A stretch of 64,000 nucleotides of DNA from an uncultured Propionimicrobium sp. (GTDB lineage Bacteria > Actinomycetota > Actinomycetes > Propionibacteriales > Propionibacteriaceae): contig CAMIGX010000006.1 in NCBI GenBank assembly GCA_946221385.1, positions 1 to 64,000 on the forward strand, read 5' to 3'. The position numbers were made by a program, and so were the translations under genes. The stretch's first letter is position 1. Each line of letters begins with the position of its first letter. The notes under the pieces were generated by a model. That model saw only the letters and a list, made by a program, of their open reading frames with translations, had not been told where the DNA came from and ran no database searches. This document shows, piece after piece, positions 1 through 8,423 of the stretch.

Positions 1-79
1 CCGCACCAACCACGACGGCAACCAAACCCAACCACCAAAAGCGAATGCAGACAACAAGAAGTGACCAGCGGACACGAGG

Positions 80-252
80 CAAACCAGTTAGACGGCTAGC
101 CGTCTAACGGACACCGGCCAAACACCCAAGCCACGACAGAAGCACGGCAAGCCGTCTAACGGACACCGTTCAAGCACACAGCAAAACAGCGGCACGGCGA
201 GCCGTCTAACGGACACCGGCCAAGCACCCAAGCAGCGCAGGCGAGCGGTCTA
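80..252. repeat. Tandem ~50-bp direct repeats with a 20-bp palindrome
   Basis: The core GCCGTCTAACGGACACCG occurs at 99, 151 and 201, giving periods of 52 and 50 bp. The flanks are also partly conserved (CAAGCAC/CAAACAC after the core, GCACGGC before copies 2 and 3). A degenerate fourth copy around 240-252 supplies the stop codon of the minus-strand amidase. The first copy overlaps a perfect 20-bp palindrome at 88-107 centred on GGCTAGCC. The array may extend left of the window. Function is unknown; an intergenic repeat family or a protein-binding site are possible. Confidence 0.75.
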
Positions 253-1701
253 GCTGATTGGGGGACGACGCTGCTCCCAATGCAGTTCGCGTTCTAGCTC
301 ACGGGCTAGCACGAGGAGACCGAGTTCGTCACCGACGCGGCCGATCGCTTGCACGCCGACTGGCAGCGGCCCGTCACCTACTGGCATGGCTAGCGCAGGC
401 AGCCCAGCAGCATTCAAGTAAGACGTGAACGGGGTGAATCGCGACTGCCGGATGAAGTTATCTTCCCAAGACTCGTGCGGGATCTGTTCGACCAGCGGCG
501 CAGCGCTCGCTAGAGCCGGCGTCAAGATGAAATCGAATGGCCGATACGTGTCTATGACGCGCGCTTCGAAGGCATTGAGCCAACCCAAGGCCGCCACTAG
601 CCGCTCAGCAGACAATTGACGGCCAGCTTGCACCAGCCCGCGGGTCAGCGGTTCTGCCTGCTCGAGTTGCTCGTCGGACAGGGGGATAGTCGTGCAGCCG
701 GCTTGCCAGACGACACCGAAAGCCTCGGCATAGCCAGCGGCGTCAGGCACGTCCGGAGCAGCCACCACGTCGTGTCCGGCGACGCGCAAGAGCTCAGCGG
801 CCCGTTCCAAAACGTTCAGGGCGTCCGGCGAGATCTCGATGCCCATCGATGCCGGCCACGGCGTCCACGTCGAAATTCCGATGCGCAATCGACCAGGAGA
901 TGGGGCCGCCTGCAGGGCCCGCCAATATGAAGCCGGCGGTGGAGGAGCTGCTGTGGCCAAGGGCTGCGATTTCGCGTCGCGGCGACGCGGACCAAGCATG
1001 CCGTCCAAGAGCAGCGCTAGGTCCTCAGTCGAGCGCGCGAGGGGCCCAGACAATTCCAGGCCAGCTAGCGATTCCAGGCCACTATTGGCGGGTATGCGTC
1101 CGCGGCTGGTTTTGAGACCCAACACGCCGCAGCAGGCAGCTGGGATACGGATCGAGCCGCCGCCGTCCGAACCAGGTGCCCAAGGCAGCAAGCGCGCAGC
1201 TACGGCGACAGCTGCACCGCTGGACGAACCTCCCGGCGTGCGGGCGAGATCCCACGGATTTCGGGCCGGGCCGATCTGATTGTCGCCGAACGCGCTGAGC
1301 CCAAACTCTGGACAATTGGTCTTGCCCAGACTGATCCCGCCGAGCGCGTCCATGTCTGCCACGATGGGCGAGCTGACGTCAGCGACCTGTGGGCCTAAGG
1401 CAGATCCCCAGGTGCTGACCACACCAGCTCGATCGGATAGATCCTTGTCGCCAAATGGCACTCCCCAAAGCGGGGCACGCTCGATATCACTGGCGGACGG
1501 ATCACCTTGGGCTCGAGCGCGATCCAGCTGCTCGGCTCGCCGCAATCCAGCTTCGATAGCGACGACTGAAAATGCCCGCAGCTGGCCGTTGAATCTACTG
1601 ATCCGGTCAGCGAAATGCTCGGCACACGCGGTGGCGCTCAGTTCACCGTCGGCCAAGACGCGGCGCAATTGCACCGCGGAAAGATCATGCAATTCAGTCA
1701 T
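250..1701 (-). CDS. Amidase signature family protein
   Basis: Amidase signature (AS) enzyme of 483 residues, a usual length for the family; it would hydrolyse a carboxamide bond with a Ser-cisSer-Lys triad. Visible elements are Lys86 in GVPFGDKD, the glycine/serine stretch GGSSSG at 157-162 containing the cis-Ser, and the nucleophile Ser183 in GSDGGGSIRIPAA. There is no signal peptide, so it should be cytoplasmic. The ATG at 1701 is preceded by GGAG at a good distance. It stands alone and is not beside gatB or gatC, so a GatA role in tRNA amidation is unlikely; the substrate cannot be told from sequence. The C terminus ends inside the repeat array. Confidence 0.85.
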   Translation of the reverse strand: MTELHDLSAVQLRRVLADGELSATACAEHFADRISRFNGQLRAFSVVAIEAGLRRAEQLDRARAQGDPSASDIERAPLWGVPFGDKDLSDRAGVVSTWGSALGPQVADVSSPIVADMDALGGISLGKTNCPEFGLSAFGDNQIGPARNPWDLARTPGGSSSGAAVAVAARLLPWAPGSDGGGSIRIPAACCGVLGLKTSRGRIPANSGLESLAGLELSGPLARSTEDLALLLDGMLGPRRRDAKSQPLATAAPPPPASYWRALQAAPSPGRLRIGISTWTPWPASMGIEISPDALNVLERAAELLRVAGHDVVAAPDVPDAAGYAEAFGVVWQAGCTTIPLSDEQLEQAEPLTRGLVQAGRQLSAERLVAALGWLNAFEARVIDTYRPFDFILTPALASAAPLVEQIPHESWEDNFIRQSRFTPFTSYLNAAGLPALAMPVGDGPLPVGVQAIGRVGDELGLLVLARELERELHWEQRRPPIS

Positions 1702-2062
1702 GGTGCTCCGTCCTGAAAACCGGCCACTAGCTGCGCGACCGGAGCCCGTTCTCCATCGCTAACCGCAGCTCGATCCAATTGAGCTGGACGAGCAGGTCGG
1801 ACTGAAGATCTGGGGACGATAGTCGGCCGTACGCGTTCAGTCTGCCCTAAGCCTTTCGCTGCTGGGGATTTCTTCCCCGGCCAACTCCGGGCTAGAATCT
1901 TGCTGTTGTCCGCTGGAGCGAGCACGTTTTCGGCAGCGCGATCGGCGTGAGCAGAATTCCGCTAGCGACCGAGATTCGGTGCTATCCAGCATTGAGGTCT
2001 TGCGTGGGAATACCAACCCCCAGATAGATCCCAGAAATGTTCTGGTTTAAGGAAGGTTGAAC
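1702..2062. other. Intergenic region with possible bS22 promoter
   Basis: This 361-bp gap separates the divergent amidase and bS22 genes. I see no convincing ORF in it. A TAGAAT -10-like hexamer lies at 1893-1898 on the plus strand, which would give a leader of roughly 160 nt for bS22; no clear -35 is visible. A short GGGGA/TCCCC hairpin at 1864-1878 precedes it. Confidence 0.4.
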
Positions 2063-2164
2063 GTGGGTTCAGTCATCAAAAAGCGCCGCAAGCGCATGGC
2101 TAAGAAGAAGCATCGCAAGCTGCTGAAGAAGACTCGCATCCAGCGTCGTCGCGCCGGTAAGTAG
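2063..2164 (+). CDS. Small ribosomal subunit protein bS22 (AURKAIP1/COX24 domain)
   Basis: A 33-residue, extremely basic peptide (17 Lys/Arg plus one His) beginning [19 protein letters not shown] and ending RRRAGK. It matches the tiny actinobacterial 30S protein bS22, which sits near the decoding centre and shares the AURKAIP1/COX24 motif. The GTG start at 2063 is preceded by a clear AAGGAAGG Shine-Dalgarno sequence. The gene ends 13 nt before the HemD-like gene, which has no good ribosome-binding site of its own, so the two may be co-transcribed and coupled. It is easily missed by annotation because of its length. Confidence 0.93.
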   Translation: MGSVIKKRRKRMAKKKHRKLLKKTRIQRRRAGK

Positions 2165-2177
2165 TCTCGCCGCCATC

Positions 2178-3839
2178 GTGCTCGATCTAAAGTCAATTCG
2201 GGCGCAGGACGACGAACCGCTCGAAGACGACGAACTCGAACCCGGCCGCAGCGAAACGCTGCTCGGCCGGGTAGTTTTCGTAGGCTGCGCTGGCTTCGAC
2301 CCGGGCATGCTGACGATCCACTCGGTGCGTGAGCTGCTGCATTCTGATGTCATCGTCGCCCCGCCTAACTACAAGTCGGTGCTAGCGGACGTCGACGTCT
2401 TCAGCATCCGCCCGGAAGCTGAATTCATCACCCTCGCTGAGGTGGATCCCGATCCGGCGAAGGCGATGGACAGCGTCGTGGAACGAACCGTTGAGTTGGC
2501 CAAAGCCGGCAAATCCGTGTGCTGGATGTTGCCCGGTGAGCCATTCGTCGACGGTCATGTCGCCCCGTTAGCTAAGCGCTTGACCGACGCCGGCTGTCGC
2601 GTCGATTTCTATTCGGCGGTCGACTGGAAGTCTGAAATCGCGACTCTGGCTGGCATGAATTTGGACGTGCCGGGCGCCGAACTGCCTGGCCGCGTCGTCG
2701 GTGACATCAGGCATCTGGTCGATAGCACCAATATTGAAAAGGCGAGCTTGATCTTCAGCTCGACTCGCCCAGAGCTGGCCGACACTGCCAAAGTCTTGCT
2801 CGGCGCTGGCATTCCCGCTGACGCTGACGTCCGCGTCGTCGTTGGTGGCGGCGGCTTCGAGCAGCACTCGGTGTGCGCCGAGTTGGGAAATTTAGCCAGC
2901 TTGGAATTAGACAATGACGGTCCGCTACTGGTCGCCGTCGGACCCGCCGGCAAGCTGCGTCCTGAGTTCAGTTGGTGGGAAAATAAGCCGCTGATTGGCT
3001 GGCAGATCTTGCTGCCGCGCACTCAAGGCGCCCCCGGCATGCTCGAATATCGACTGCACTTGCATGGCGCGAAATATCAAGTCGTGCCTACGATGGCTAT
3101 CGAGCCGCCGCGCAACATCCAAGCGATGGAACGTGCGGTTAGAGAAATGGTCGATGGCGAGTACCAATGGGTCGTATTCACTGACCCGCACTCGGTACAA
3201 GCCATGTTGGACGAGCTCGAAGGCTGGGGTCTAGATGCCCGCAGCTTCGCCGGCCTACGCGTCGCGGCCAGCGATCCGCGCGCAGTCGAGTTGCTGCAAT
3301 CGTTCGGGATTCGTCCCGATCTGATCGCCTCGGACGGCACCTCGAATGGCCTAGCTAGCGAATTTGCAGTCTATGATGACCTGCTCGATCCGTTGGACGG
3401 CGTCCTGTTGCCGCGAGCGTCGGTGGCTACCGAGCAGCTCGCCCAATCCTTGACGGATCTGGGTTGGCGGGTCGAGGAAGTCATGTTCGCCCGTGCGGTG
3501 CGTTCGTCACCGCCGCCGGCTGAGATCCGGCAGACCATCAAAACGGGTGGCTATGACGCGGTCGTATTCACCAGCGCTACGGCGGTCCGCAATCTCGTCG
3601 GCATCGCCGGCAAGCCACACCCAGACACCATCGTCGCCGCGATCGGCCCGCGCACTGCGCAAGCATGCGCTGAGCATGATCTGCGGGTCGATGTGGTCGC
3701 GCCGTCACCTGGCGAAGTCGAATTGGTCGATGCCTTGGCGCTATTCGCTGAGCAGCGAGCCGCCAATCTGATCGCGGAAGGCGGCCACTTCTATCGGCCC
3801 TCGCAGCGGCCCCGGCGCCGTCGAAATGTCGCCAAGTGA
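2178..3839 (+). CDS. Fused uroporphyrinogen-III methyltransferase-like/uroporphyrinogen-III synthase
   Basis: 553-residue two-domain protein of the actinobacterial HemD/CysG type. Residues 30-270 form a tetrapyrrole methylase-like fold, starting with GRVVFVGCAGFDPGMLT in place of the usual GxGxGDPxLLT. Residues ~285-535 resemble uroporphyrinogen-III synthase (HemD), which closes and inverts ring D of hydroxymethylbilane in the cytoplasm. The methylase half is divergent: the SAM-loop GGDP motif is replaced by PGEPFVDG (119-126), so that half may have little or no activity. The GTG start at 2178 lacks a good Shine-Dalgarno and probably depends on bS22 translation. The C-terminal tail is Arg-rich. 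No other heme gene is adjacent. Confidence 0.82.
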   Translation: MLDLKSIRAQDDEPLEDDELEPGRSETLLGRVVFVGCAGFDPGMLTIHSVRELLHSDVIVAPPNYKSVLADVDVFSIRPEAEFITLAEVDPDPAKAMDSVVERTVELAKAGKSVCWMLPGEPFVDGHVAPLAKRLTDAGCRVDFYSAVDWKSEIATLAGMNLDVPGAELPGRVVGDIRHLVDSTNIEKASLIFSSTRPELADTAKVLLGAGIPADADVRVVVGGGGFEQHSVCAELGNLASLELDNDGPLLVAVGPAGKLRPEFSWWENKPLIGWQILLPRTQGAPGMLEYRLHLHGAKYQVVPTMAIEPPRNIQAMERAVREMVDGEYQWVVFTDPHSVQAMLDELEGWGLDARSFAGLRVAASDPRAVELLQSFGIRPDLIASDGTSNGLASEFAVYDDLLDPLDGVLLPRASVATEQLAQSLTDLGWRVEEVMFARAVRSSPPPAEIRQTIKTGGYDAVVFTSATAVRNLVGIAGKPHPDTIVAAIGPRTAQACAEHDLRVDVVAPSPGEVELVDALALFAEQRAANLIAEGGHFYRPSQRPRRRRNVAK

Positions 3840-3873
3840 TCAGCGACGTGCTGAGAAGCTGAGAGAAGACGCG

Positions 3874-4536
3874 ATGAGCGACGCGGCGCTGATCCACCTG
3901 GTCAGACATGGTGAGGTGCACAATCCTGAGGGCGTGCTCTACGAGAGGCTGCACGGCTTTGGTCTGTCGGCTCGCGGCCGGCAGATGGCTGAAGTGCTTG
4001 GTGATTGGTTCGCTACGGCAGCCCTAGATCTGCTGATTTCCAGTCCGCTGCAGCGTGCCCAGGAGACGATGACGCCGATCGCAGCCAAGCATGAGCTGGA
4101 CTTTGAGATTGACCAGCGGCTCATCGAGGCGAGCAATCGATTGGCCGGTCAGCCACTCAAGACCAAGCCACTGAGCTTCATCAAGCCAGCCAACTTTAAG
4201 CTATACCGCAATCCTTGGCGACCCAGTTGGGGTGAACCCTACGCACAGGTCGCTGAACGGATGAGCGAGACCATCTTTGACGCTGCTCGACGGGTCGGTC
4301 CTGGCGGCCAGGCGGTGCTGGTCAGCCACCAATCACCCATTTGGCTTGCCAGACTGAAACTAGAAGGCAAGCGGCTGGTGCACAGTCCATTGGCACGCCA
4401 ATGCCGGCTCGCGAGTGTCACCTCATTCACCATCCGCGATGATCGATGCATTGGGGTCGGCTATGTAGAGCCTGCGGTCGATCTCTATGACGAAGACTCC
4501 GCCAGGCCATTCTCCTCTGGCGGCCGCAAGCGTTGA
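3874..4536 (+). CDS. Histidine phosphatase superfamily protein (phosphoglycerate mutase-like)
   Basis: 220-residue branch-1 histidine phosphatase. The phospho-accepting LVRHGEV motif is at the N terminus, SSPLQRAQET supplies the second arginine region, and LVSHQSPIW holds the second catalytic histidine. Members hydrolyse small phosphate esters; the substrate is not predictable here. I prefer the ATG at 3874, preceded by AGAGAAG, over a longer start at 3826 that would overlap the upstream gene by 14 nt. It follows the HemD-like gene closely on the same strand, which suggests one operon and matches the actinobacterial habit of placing such a phosphatase near heme-biosynthesis genes. Confidence 0.85.
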   Translation: MSDAALIHLVRHGEVHNPEGVLYERLHGFGLSARGRQMAEVLGDWFATAALDLLISSPLQRAQETMTPIAAKHELDFEIDQRLIEASNRLAGQPLKTKPLSFIKPANFKLYRNPWRPSWGEPYAQVAERMSETIFDAARRVGPGGQAVLVSHQSPIWLARLKLEGKRLVHSPLARQCRLASVTSFTIRDDRCIGVGYVEPAVDLYDEDSARPFSSGGRKR

Positions 4537-4629
4537 CTTCGCTTTGAGAATCCTGGATCACGTCGAATAGCGCTTCGAGCGTGCTCGTCTCCTCCAGGCG
4601 CCTAACCACATCTGTGTCAAACTTGAGCT

Positions 4630-6159
4630 GTGCACCTGAACCAGTCAGATCTCGTCACTGAGTCCACGCCCAATTCGCCTGACGGCGCTGCTAAGCGTGC
4701 CGTCGATCCCACCTCTGACAGCCACAAGCACTTCGACTTGTGCGTCATCGGCTCTGGATCTGGGTTGGGCGTCATGCCGCCAGAAGTCACCGCGCACTGG
4801 CGCGTCGCATTGATTGACGCGGGGATCGGGCCAGGCGAACTATTTGGTGGCACCTGTTTGAACGCGGGCTGCATCCCGTCCAAGATGTTCTCGGTGCCAG
4901 CGACGATCAGCCGCACGCCTTCCTGGTCAGGTGAGGTCGACGTCAAACTGGGTTCGGGCAGCATCGATTTTGCCGCGCTCCAACGACGCACCTTCGGACG
5001 CACGGACGCGATCTCGACGTCAGGTCTGGAATGGCAGTTAACTAGGGACAGTGTCGAGGTCTTCCGCAGCACGGCGAGCTTCGTCGACGAGCACACCTTG
5101 CGGGTCGGCCACGAGCTGATCACCGCCGACCGATTCGTGATAGCCGCAGGTTCCCGTCCCCGACCGTTGGATGTTGCGGGCTTGGACGAAGCCTGGCTGC
5201 AGGCCTACCTACATACCTCTGAATCGATCATGCGCATCCCACAGCCGCCGCATCGGCTAGTGATCCTGGGCGGCGGCACCGAGGCAGTGGAGTTCGCGCA
5301 TATTTTCGACGCGCTCGGTTCGCAGGTGACCATCGTCAACCGCTCCTCAACTTTGCTGCGCAAGATGGACGATGACGTCGCCAAATTGATTACCGCTGAG
5401 CTTGGCGAGCGGATGTCGGTGCGCGTCAATCAACAGTTGACGGCGATCGAGCCGGGCACCCACGGCGGTGTCGTCGTCACCACCGAGGACGCTGACGGTA
5501 TCGAATACTCCTATGAGGCCGATTTGGTGCTTTCAGTCATCGGACGGGTGCCCAACAGCGATCTGTTGAATGTGGCAGCCGCTGGTGTAGCGACCGATGC
5601 AACAGGTTTCATCAAACATGACCAGTGCCAGCGCACTAGCCAGCCGCATATCTTCGCGATCGGCGACATCTGCAATCATCAGATGATCAAACATCTAGCC
5701 AATGCGCAATCACGCACGGTCTTGGCGCAACTGCTCGCGGAATTGAACGGCACTGAGCCGAGCATCGAGGATCCTGGCCAGGTCTTGCCGGTCGGCATTT
5801 TCACCTCGCCGGAGATCGCATCCTTCGGCTTGACCGAACAGCAGGTCATCCAATCCGGCGTCGACCATGTCTGCCACATTCAAAAATATGACAGCACCGC
5901 CTACGGCTGGGCGCTGAATGACGACAAGCACTTCGTCAAACTCATCGCCAGCCTGGACGGCCGCCTGCTCGGCGCACACATCGTTGGTCCGCAAGCGACT
6001 ACCTTGCTGCAGCCATTGGTCATGTATCAACGTTTCGATTTGGATGTGCGGGCTGCCACGCGTCAACAGTTCTGGATCCATCCGGCATTGACCGAGGTGA
6101 TCGAGAATGCGCTATTAGGTCTGGCGGAAAAGATCGCATCGGTCGAGGAAAGCAAGTGA
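4630..6159 (+). CDS. mtr: Mycothione reductase
   Basis: FAD/NADPH-dependent class-I disulfide oxidoreductase that reduces mycothione to mycothiol, the actinobacterial counterpart of glutathione reductase. The redox motif GGTCLNAGCIPSK has Cys76 and Cys81; an NAD(P)-binding glycine motif (ILGGGTEAVEFAH) lies mid-protein and the active-site His-Glu motif WIHPALTEVIENALLGL is near the C terminus. Segments such as HTSESIMRI and AYGWALND match mycothione reductase rather than lipoamide dehydrogenase. At 509 residues it is longer than the ~460-residue relatives because of a 33-residue N-terminal extension from the GTG start; no better start is present. The FAD-binding region reads GSGSGLGVMPPE. It overlaps the next gene by 4 nt. 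Confidence 0.9.
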   Translation: MHLNQSDLVTESTPNSPDGAAKRAVDPTSDSHKHFDLCVIGSGSGLGVMPPEVTAHWRVALIDAGIGPGELFGGTCLNAGCIPSKMFSVPATISRTPSWSGEVDVKLGSGSIDFAALQRRTFGRTDAISTSGLEWQLTRDSVEVFRSTASFVDEHTLRVGHELITADRFVIAAGSRPRPLDVAGLDEAWLQAYLHTSESIMRIPQPPHRLVILGGGTEAVEFAHIFDALGSQVTIVNRSSTLLRKMDDDVAKLITAELGERMSVRVNQQLTAIEPGTHGGVVVTTEDADGIEYSYEADLVLSVIGRVPNSDLLNVAAAGVATDATGFIKHDQCQRTSQPHIFAIGDICNHQMIKHLANAQSRTVLAQLLAELNGTEPSIEDPGQVLPVGIFTSPEIASFGLTEQQVIQSGVDHVCHIQKYDSTAYGWALNDDKHFVKLIASLDGRLLGAHIVGPQATTLLQPLVMYQRFDLDVRAATRQQFWIHPALTEVIENALLGLAEKIASVEESK

Positions 6160-7379
6160 GACGACGTACCCTGACGCGCGCCGCCGGGCTGCTGCTGTCG
6201 TCGGTCGTGTTGGCTGGCTGTGCTGGGGCGCCGGACGTTCCAGCCGCTAGCCAGCCTGCGCCGAGTGCGGCATCGACCGCTGGGCCGGTTCAATCCGCAG
6301 AGCCGACCAAGCCACAGCCGGCGCCGAACTCCCAGGAGACTAAAGCGCAACAGATGGTGAGTTGCCGCCAGTTGGCTGCCGAGCTGAGCCCCGCTGAACA
6401 GGTGGGGCAGTTATTCATGATCGGCGTCCAAGCTGGCACTACGCCGCAGGCCATGACGGCACAACTGCAAAATCAACACATCGGCTCGATCATCTTGCTC
6501 GGGCAGCGCAGTGGATTGACCAATGTGCAGGCCGAGACGAGTCAATATCAGCAGCTTTTCCCGCAACTGCTGATCGCTGCAGACCAAGAAGGCGGTCTAG
6601 TGCAGCGACTGGCTGGCCCGGGTTTCGAGACGATTCCGTCCGCCGCTGAACAGTCCGCGCTCAATGAGACGCAGTTGCGCTCCAATTGGCAGCGCTACGC
6701 CCGCGAGTTGCGCAACGCCGGCGTGACTTACGACCTGGCGCCGGTCGCTGACGTGGTGCCTGCAGATCAGGTCGCCAATAATGCAGCCATCGGCCAGCTG
6801 CAGCGCGGTTATGGCAGCGATCAGCAGGTGGTCGGTAGCAAGGTGACTGCCGTCGTCCAAGGCCTATCGGATGGTCGAGTAGCAAGTTCAGTGAAGCATT
6901 TTCCTGGCCTGGGTAAGGTCGCTGAAAATACTGACTTCGCCGTCGGGCATGACCGCGTATCCCAGCTGACAGCGGATGAGCTGAGCTCCTTCCAGGACGC
7001 AATTGACGCCGGCGTAAGTTCGGTGATGATTTCTTCAGCGATCTACGATCTGGTCGATCCCGGGGTGCCGGCGGTCTTCTCCTCAGTCATCATCGAAGAC
7101 ATTCTGCGCGCCCGGATGGGCTACACCGGCGCCGTCATTTCGGACGATCTGGGCGCAGCGGTCGCCGTCGCAGGATATTCGGCTGAGCAGCGTGCACTGC
7201 GCTTCTTCGCCGCCGGGGGAGACCTGCTGATCAGCGCCGACCCGACACTGACGACCCAGATGGTCAACGCGACCCGTGCCAAAGTTGACGCCGACCCGCA
7301 GTTCGCGGCATCGGTCACCGACAAGGCCGGACGTGTCCTCAAGCTCAAGAGCTCAGTCGGCCTGGTTTCTTGCTCCTGA
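6156..7379 (+). CDS. GH3 beta-N-acetylhexosaminidase lipoprotein (LpqI/NagZ-like)
   Basis: 407-residue secreted lipoprotein: signal peptide with lipobox LAGC (Cys22), then a Pro/Ala-rich linker to ~65, then a glycoside hydrolase family 3 domain. GH3 landmarks are DQEGG (143-147), KHFPGLG (247-253) and the nucleophile region VISDDLG (Asp330/331). The KHFPGLG...NTD form is the one I recall for mycobacterial LpqI instead of the KHFPGHG...DSH of proteobacterial NagZ. It likely trims N-acetylglucosamine from muropeptides outside the membrane during peptidoglycan recycling. GTG at 6156 overlaps the mtr stop as GTGA, indicating translational coupling, though a functional link to mycothiol is not obvious. 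Confidence 0.88.
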   Translation: MRRRTLTRAAGLLLSSVVLAGCAGAPDVPAASQPAPSAASTAGPVQSAEPTKPQPAPNSQETKAQQMVSCRQLAAELSPAEQVGQLFMIGVQAGTTPQAMTAQLQNQHIGSIILLGQRSGLTNVQAETSQYQQLFPQLLIAADQEGGLVQRLAGPGFETIPSAAEQSALNETQLRSNWQRYARELRNAGVTYDLAPVADVVPADQVANNAAIGQLQRGYGSDQQVVGSKVTAVVQGLSDGRVASSVKHFPGLGKVAENTDFAVGHDRVSQLTADELSSFQDAIDAGVSSVMISSAIYDLVDPGVPAVFSSVIIEDILRARMGYTGAVISDDLGAAVAVAGYSAEQRALRFFAAGGDLLISADPTLTTQMVNATRAKVDADPQFAASVTDKAGRVLKLKSSVGLVSCS

Positions 7380-7562
7380 CGCAAGCTCTCTCGCACAGCG
7401 CGACGACGATGTTCTTTGCCATCAGGCGATAGGGCGTCAACTCGCCGCCAGCGTCGGGAAGACCGGACACATCGTCGCGTCATGATGGCTGGAGTCCCTT
7501 AGCTGCGCGTCAGTGACTGGCGCGTACGACCTGGCTATGGTGCAAAGCAGCCACGGAAATGA

Positions 7563-7593
7563 CGAAGGGCGCCCCCATCCGGGACGCCCTTCG
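7563..7593. terminator. Hairpin between nagZ-like gene and pstB
   Basis: CGAAGGGCG (7563-7571) pairs perfectly with CGCCCTTCG (7585-7593). It lies between convergent transcription units and could end both. The minus-strand tail TCATTT is only weakly U-rich. Confidence 0.6.
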
Positions 7594-7618
7594 AACTTTG
7601 GTGTTGAATCGCAGCGAT

Positions 7619-8398
7619 TTAGCCGAACTGACCGGTGATGTAACGCTCAGTTTCGGGATGCGACGGGTTCTGGAAGATCTTCTGGGTCTCGTCGAACTCG
7701 ATCAGGTGGCCCGGCTTGCCGGTGCCGGCGATGTTGAAGAAGCCGGTCTTGTCCGACACGCGGGATGCCTGCTGCATGTTGTGGGTCACGATGACCACGG
7801 TGTAGTTCTGCTTGAGCTCGTGGATCAGATCCTCGACAGCCAGGGTCGAGATCGGGTCGAGCGCCGAGCAGGGCTCGTCCATCAGCAAGACCGCAGGAGC
7901 AATAGCGATCGCGCGAGCGATGCACAGACGCTGCTGCTGACCGCCGGACAGGCCATTGCCGGGCGCGTCCAGACGATCCTTGACTTCCTCCCACAAGTTC
8001 GAGCCACGCAGCGACTTCTCGACCAGCAGATCCTGGTCGGCCTTGCTCATCTTCTTAGCGTTCAGCTTGACGCCAGCAAGCACATTGTCGCGGATCGACA
8101 TCGTCGGGAACGGGTTCGGCTGCTGGAAGACCATGCCGATTTGTTGACGAACACGAACCGGATCGACACTCGGTGCGTAGATATCCTGATCGTCGAGCAG
8201 GACCTGGCCCTCGGTGCGCGCACCAGGGGTCAGCTCGAGCATGCGGTCCAAGCACCGCAGCACGGTCGACTTGCCGCAACCCGACGGGCCAATGAACGCG
8301 GTGACGGCGTTCGGCTCGATGACCATGTTGACGTCCTCCACGGCCAGGTGGTCGCCGTAGTAAACGTGCAGATTCTTCAGTTCCATGCGCTTAGCCAT
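7619..8398 (-). CDS. pstB: Phosphate ABC transporter ATP-binding protein PstB
   Basis: 259-residue ATPase of the high-affinity phosphate importer. It has Walker [10 protein letters not shown] near residue 38, Q-loop [11 protein letters not shown], signature LSGGQQQR, Walker [13 protein letters not shown] and a switch histidine in VIVTHNM. The FQQPNPFP and N-terminal [12 protein letters not shown] segments are typical of PstB. It is the last gene of pstSCAB, 25 nt after pstA, with a Shine-Dalgarno-like GGAAGGAA upstream. Length and motifs are normal. Confidence 0.97.
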   Translation of the reverse strand: MAKRMELKNLHVYYGDHLAVEDVNMVIEPNAVTAFIGPSGCGKSTVLRCLDRMLELTPGARTEGQVLLDDQDIYAPSVDPVRVRQQIGMVFQQPNPFPTMSIRDNVLAGVKLNAKKMSKADQDLLVEKSLRGSNLWEEVKDRLDAPGNGLSGGQQQRLCIARAIAIAPAVLLMDEPCSALDPISTLAVEDLIHELKQNYTVVIVTHNMQQASRVSDKTGFFNIAGTGKPGHLIEFDETQKIFQNPSHPETERYITGQFG

Positions 8399-8423
8399 GT
8401 GTTTTATTCCTTCCTAGCGCCGG

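Noticed and set aside
1..252. CRISPR array
   Set aside because: Repeat units are contiguous and similar throughout, with no unique spacers of constant length and no cas genes.
250..1701. GatA subunit
   Set aside because: No gatB/gatC neighbours and the sequence resembles general amidases.
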